Source of the DNA: Burkholderiales bacterium
Lineage (GTDB): Bacteria; Pseudomonadota; Gammaproteobacteria; Burkholderiales; Casimicrobiaceae
NCBI GenBank assembly: GCA_020851235.1
Contig: JADZDD010000004.1
Location: 1 to 64,000, forward strand
Direction of reading: 5' to 3'
DNA: 64,000 bases
Positions within the stretch are counted from its first letter, which is position 1; the number at the start of each line of letters is the position of its first letter. The position numbers were made by a program, and so were the translations under genes. The notes under the pieces are model-generated. The model was not told the DNA's origin and searched no databases. It saw nothing but the letters and a program-made list of their open reading frames with translations. Positions 63,300 through 64,000 of the stretch are shown in pieces.

Positions 63300-64000
63300 T
63301 CATTGAATCAGTCGACCGCAGTCAATGACCAGATCAGCTCCGTGGATCATCCGCGCGTCGTTGGAGCTCAGGAATGCAACCGCCGCAGCCACATCATGCG
63401 GCTCGACCAACCTGCCGAGCGGATTCATCTTCCGTACAGCATCGAGACCGGCCTGTTCGCTACCGTATTCTCTTGCCAAGCGACCCTTGACCAGCGGCGT
63501 CCAGACATAGCTGGGGTGAACGGAATTAATGCGAATGTCGTAGCCAAGGCGCGCCACGCTGATCGCCGCCTGCTTGGTGATGCTGCGGACCGTCGCCTTG
63601 CTTGCGCCGTATGCGCTTGCTTTGTTTACACCGTAGTACCCGGCAATCGAGCCAATATTGACGATGAATCCCGGTCCCGAGCGCGTCTTCATGATCTTGA
63701 TCGCCTCCCGCGTCCCGATAAAGACGCCCTCCGCGTTAACGGAGAACAGCTCCCTCCACTCGTCCAAGGTGACTTCCTCGAAATCGAGCGGCGCGGGTGA
63801 CGTTATCCCTGCGTTGTTGACGAGGATGTCCAATTGCCCATGCCGGGTGAGGACTTGCTCCAGGGCGGCCGTCCAACTCGCTTCCGAGGTAACGTCCAGC
63901 AGCACCGCTTCGGGCACCGATGGATTACTCTTGACGTCCCCGGCAACCACCCGCGCTCCCTCGTCGGTCAGTCGCTGGCATATCGCTCGCCCCAACGCGC
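63300..64000 (-). CDS. Short-chain dehydrogenase/reductase, partial (N-terminus outside window)
   Basis: 233 codons of an NAD(P)-dependent SDR; the window edge cuts the first 15-20 residues, including the TGxxxGxG motif. VVAGDVKSN and LLDVTSEASW (adenine contacts), LDILVNNAGITSP, IVNIGSIAGYYG (catalytic Ser) and SAYGASKATVRSIT (YxxxK) are intact. The C-terminus, ADLVIDCGRLIQ, is slightly atypical. The acidic Asp after VVAG favours NAD+. It lies upstream of the decayed SDR on the same strand. The substrate is probably a cyclic or aliphatic alcohol, not determined. Confidence 0.88.
   Translation of the reverse strand, partial: ALGRAICQRLTDEGARVVAGDVKSNPSVPEAVLLDVTSEASWTAALEQVLTRHGQLDILVNNAGITSPAPLDFEEVTLDEWRELFSVNAEGVFIGTREAIKIMKTRSGPGFIVNIGSIAGYYGVNKASAYGASKATVRSITKQAAISVARLGYDIRINSVHPSYVWTPLVKGRLAREYGSEQAGLDAVRKMNPLGRLVEPHDVAAAVAFLSSNDARMIHGADLVIDCGRLIQ

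Overview
This window looks like the chromosome of a GC-rich betaproteobacterium. The evidence is a PilU ATPase, an FNR-type regulator with a complete cysteine set, a GabD-type dehydrogenase, two periplasmic receptors of the Bug (TctC) family, and very GC-biased codon use that produces many long antisense shadow frames. No tRNA, rRNA, CRISPR array, transposase or integrase was seen.

From 1 to about 43 kb the content is mostly housekeeping, with one unusual signalling block. 1-10.5 kb holds a secreted beta-propeller protein, peptide deformylase, methylthioinosine phosphorylase, pilU, a tight dapE-prmB-TPP-enzyme run, two small membrane proteins and an AidB-like acyl-CoA dehydrogenase. 10.7-27 kb holds two receptor-like Ser/Thr kinases, a PP2C phosphatase, an FHA protein with the C-terminal domain typical of type VI secretion FHA proteins, a second copy of that C-terminal domain without FHA, LysM/TPR lipoproteins, a LysM polysaccharide deacetylase and a CsgG-like pair. 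No type VI structural gene is present, so this resembles a phospho-threonine switch serving something else, perhaps the cell envelope. SulP (with STAS and cNMP domains), TerC and an alcohol dehydrogenase are interspersed. 27-43 kb holds a CFA-type methyltransferase/FAD-oxidoreductase pair, a DNA glycosylase, adenine deaminase, htpG, folE, a NarX/NarL-like two-component pair, a lone receiver, fnr and a persulfide dioxygenase-rhodanese fusion.

From about 43.1 kb to the end, GC falls by eye and the gene content becomes catabolic. The core is a seven-gene minus-strand run (53636 down to 43597): Bug receptor, molybdopterin subunit, Fe-S subunit, TPP enzyme, 6-oxocamphor-hydrolase-like beta-diketone hydrolase, beta-hydroxyacid dehydrogenase and succinate-semialdehyde dehydrogenase. 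The Mo/Fe-S pair resembles pyrogallol-phloroglucinol transhydroxylase and resorcinol hydroxylase. It has two departures: the large subunit carries an extra SCP2-like N-terminal region, and the Fe-S subunit has lost three cysteines that by ferredoxin pairing belong to one cluster. My inference is a pathway that hydroxylates or rearranges a cyclic (phenolic or alicyclic) substrate, cleaves a cyclic diketone and oxidises the resulting semialdehyde.

Next to this run are a nitroreductase, a VOC protein, an IclR regulator and a fumarylacetoacetate-hydrolase-family protein. They are followed by a GST, an SsuABC/TauABC-type transporter, a carboxymuconolactone-decarboxylase-family protein, a second Bug receptor, a decayed SDR and an SDR cut by the window end. 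This region is the best candidate here for an undescribed system.
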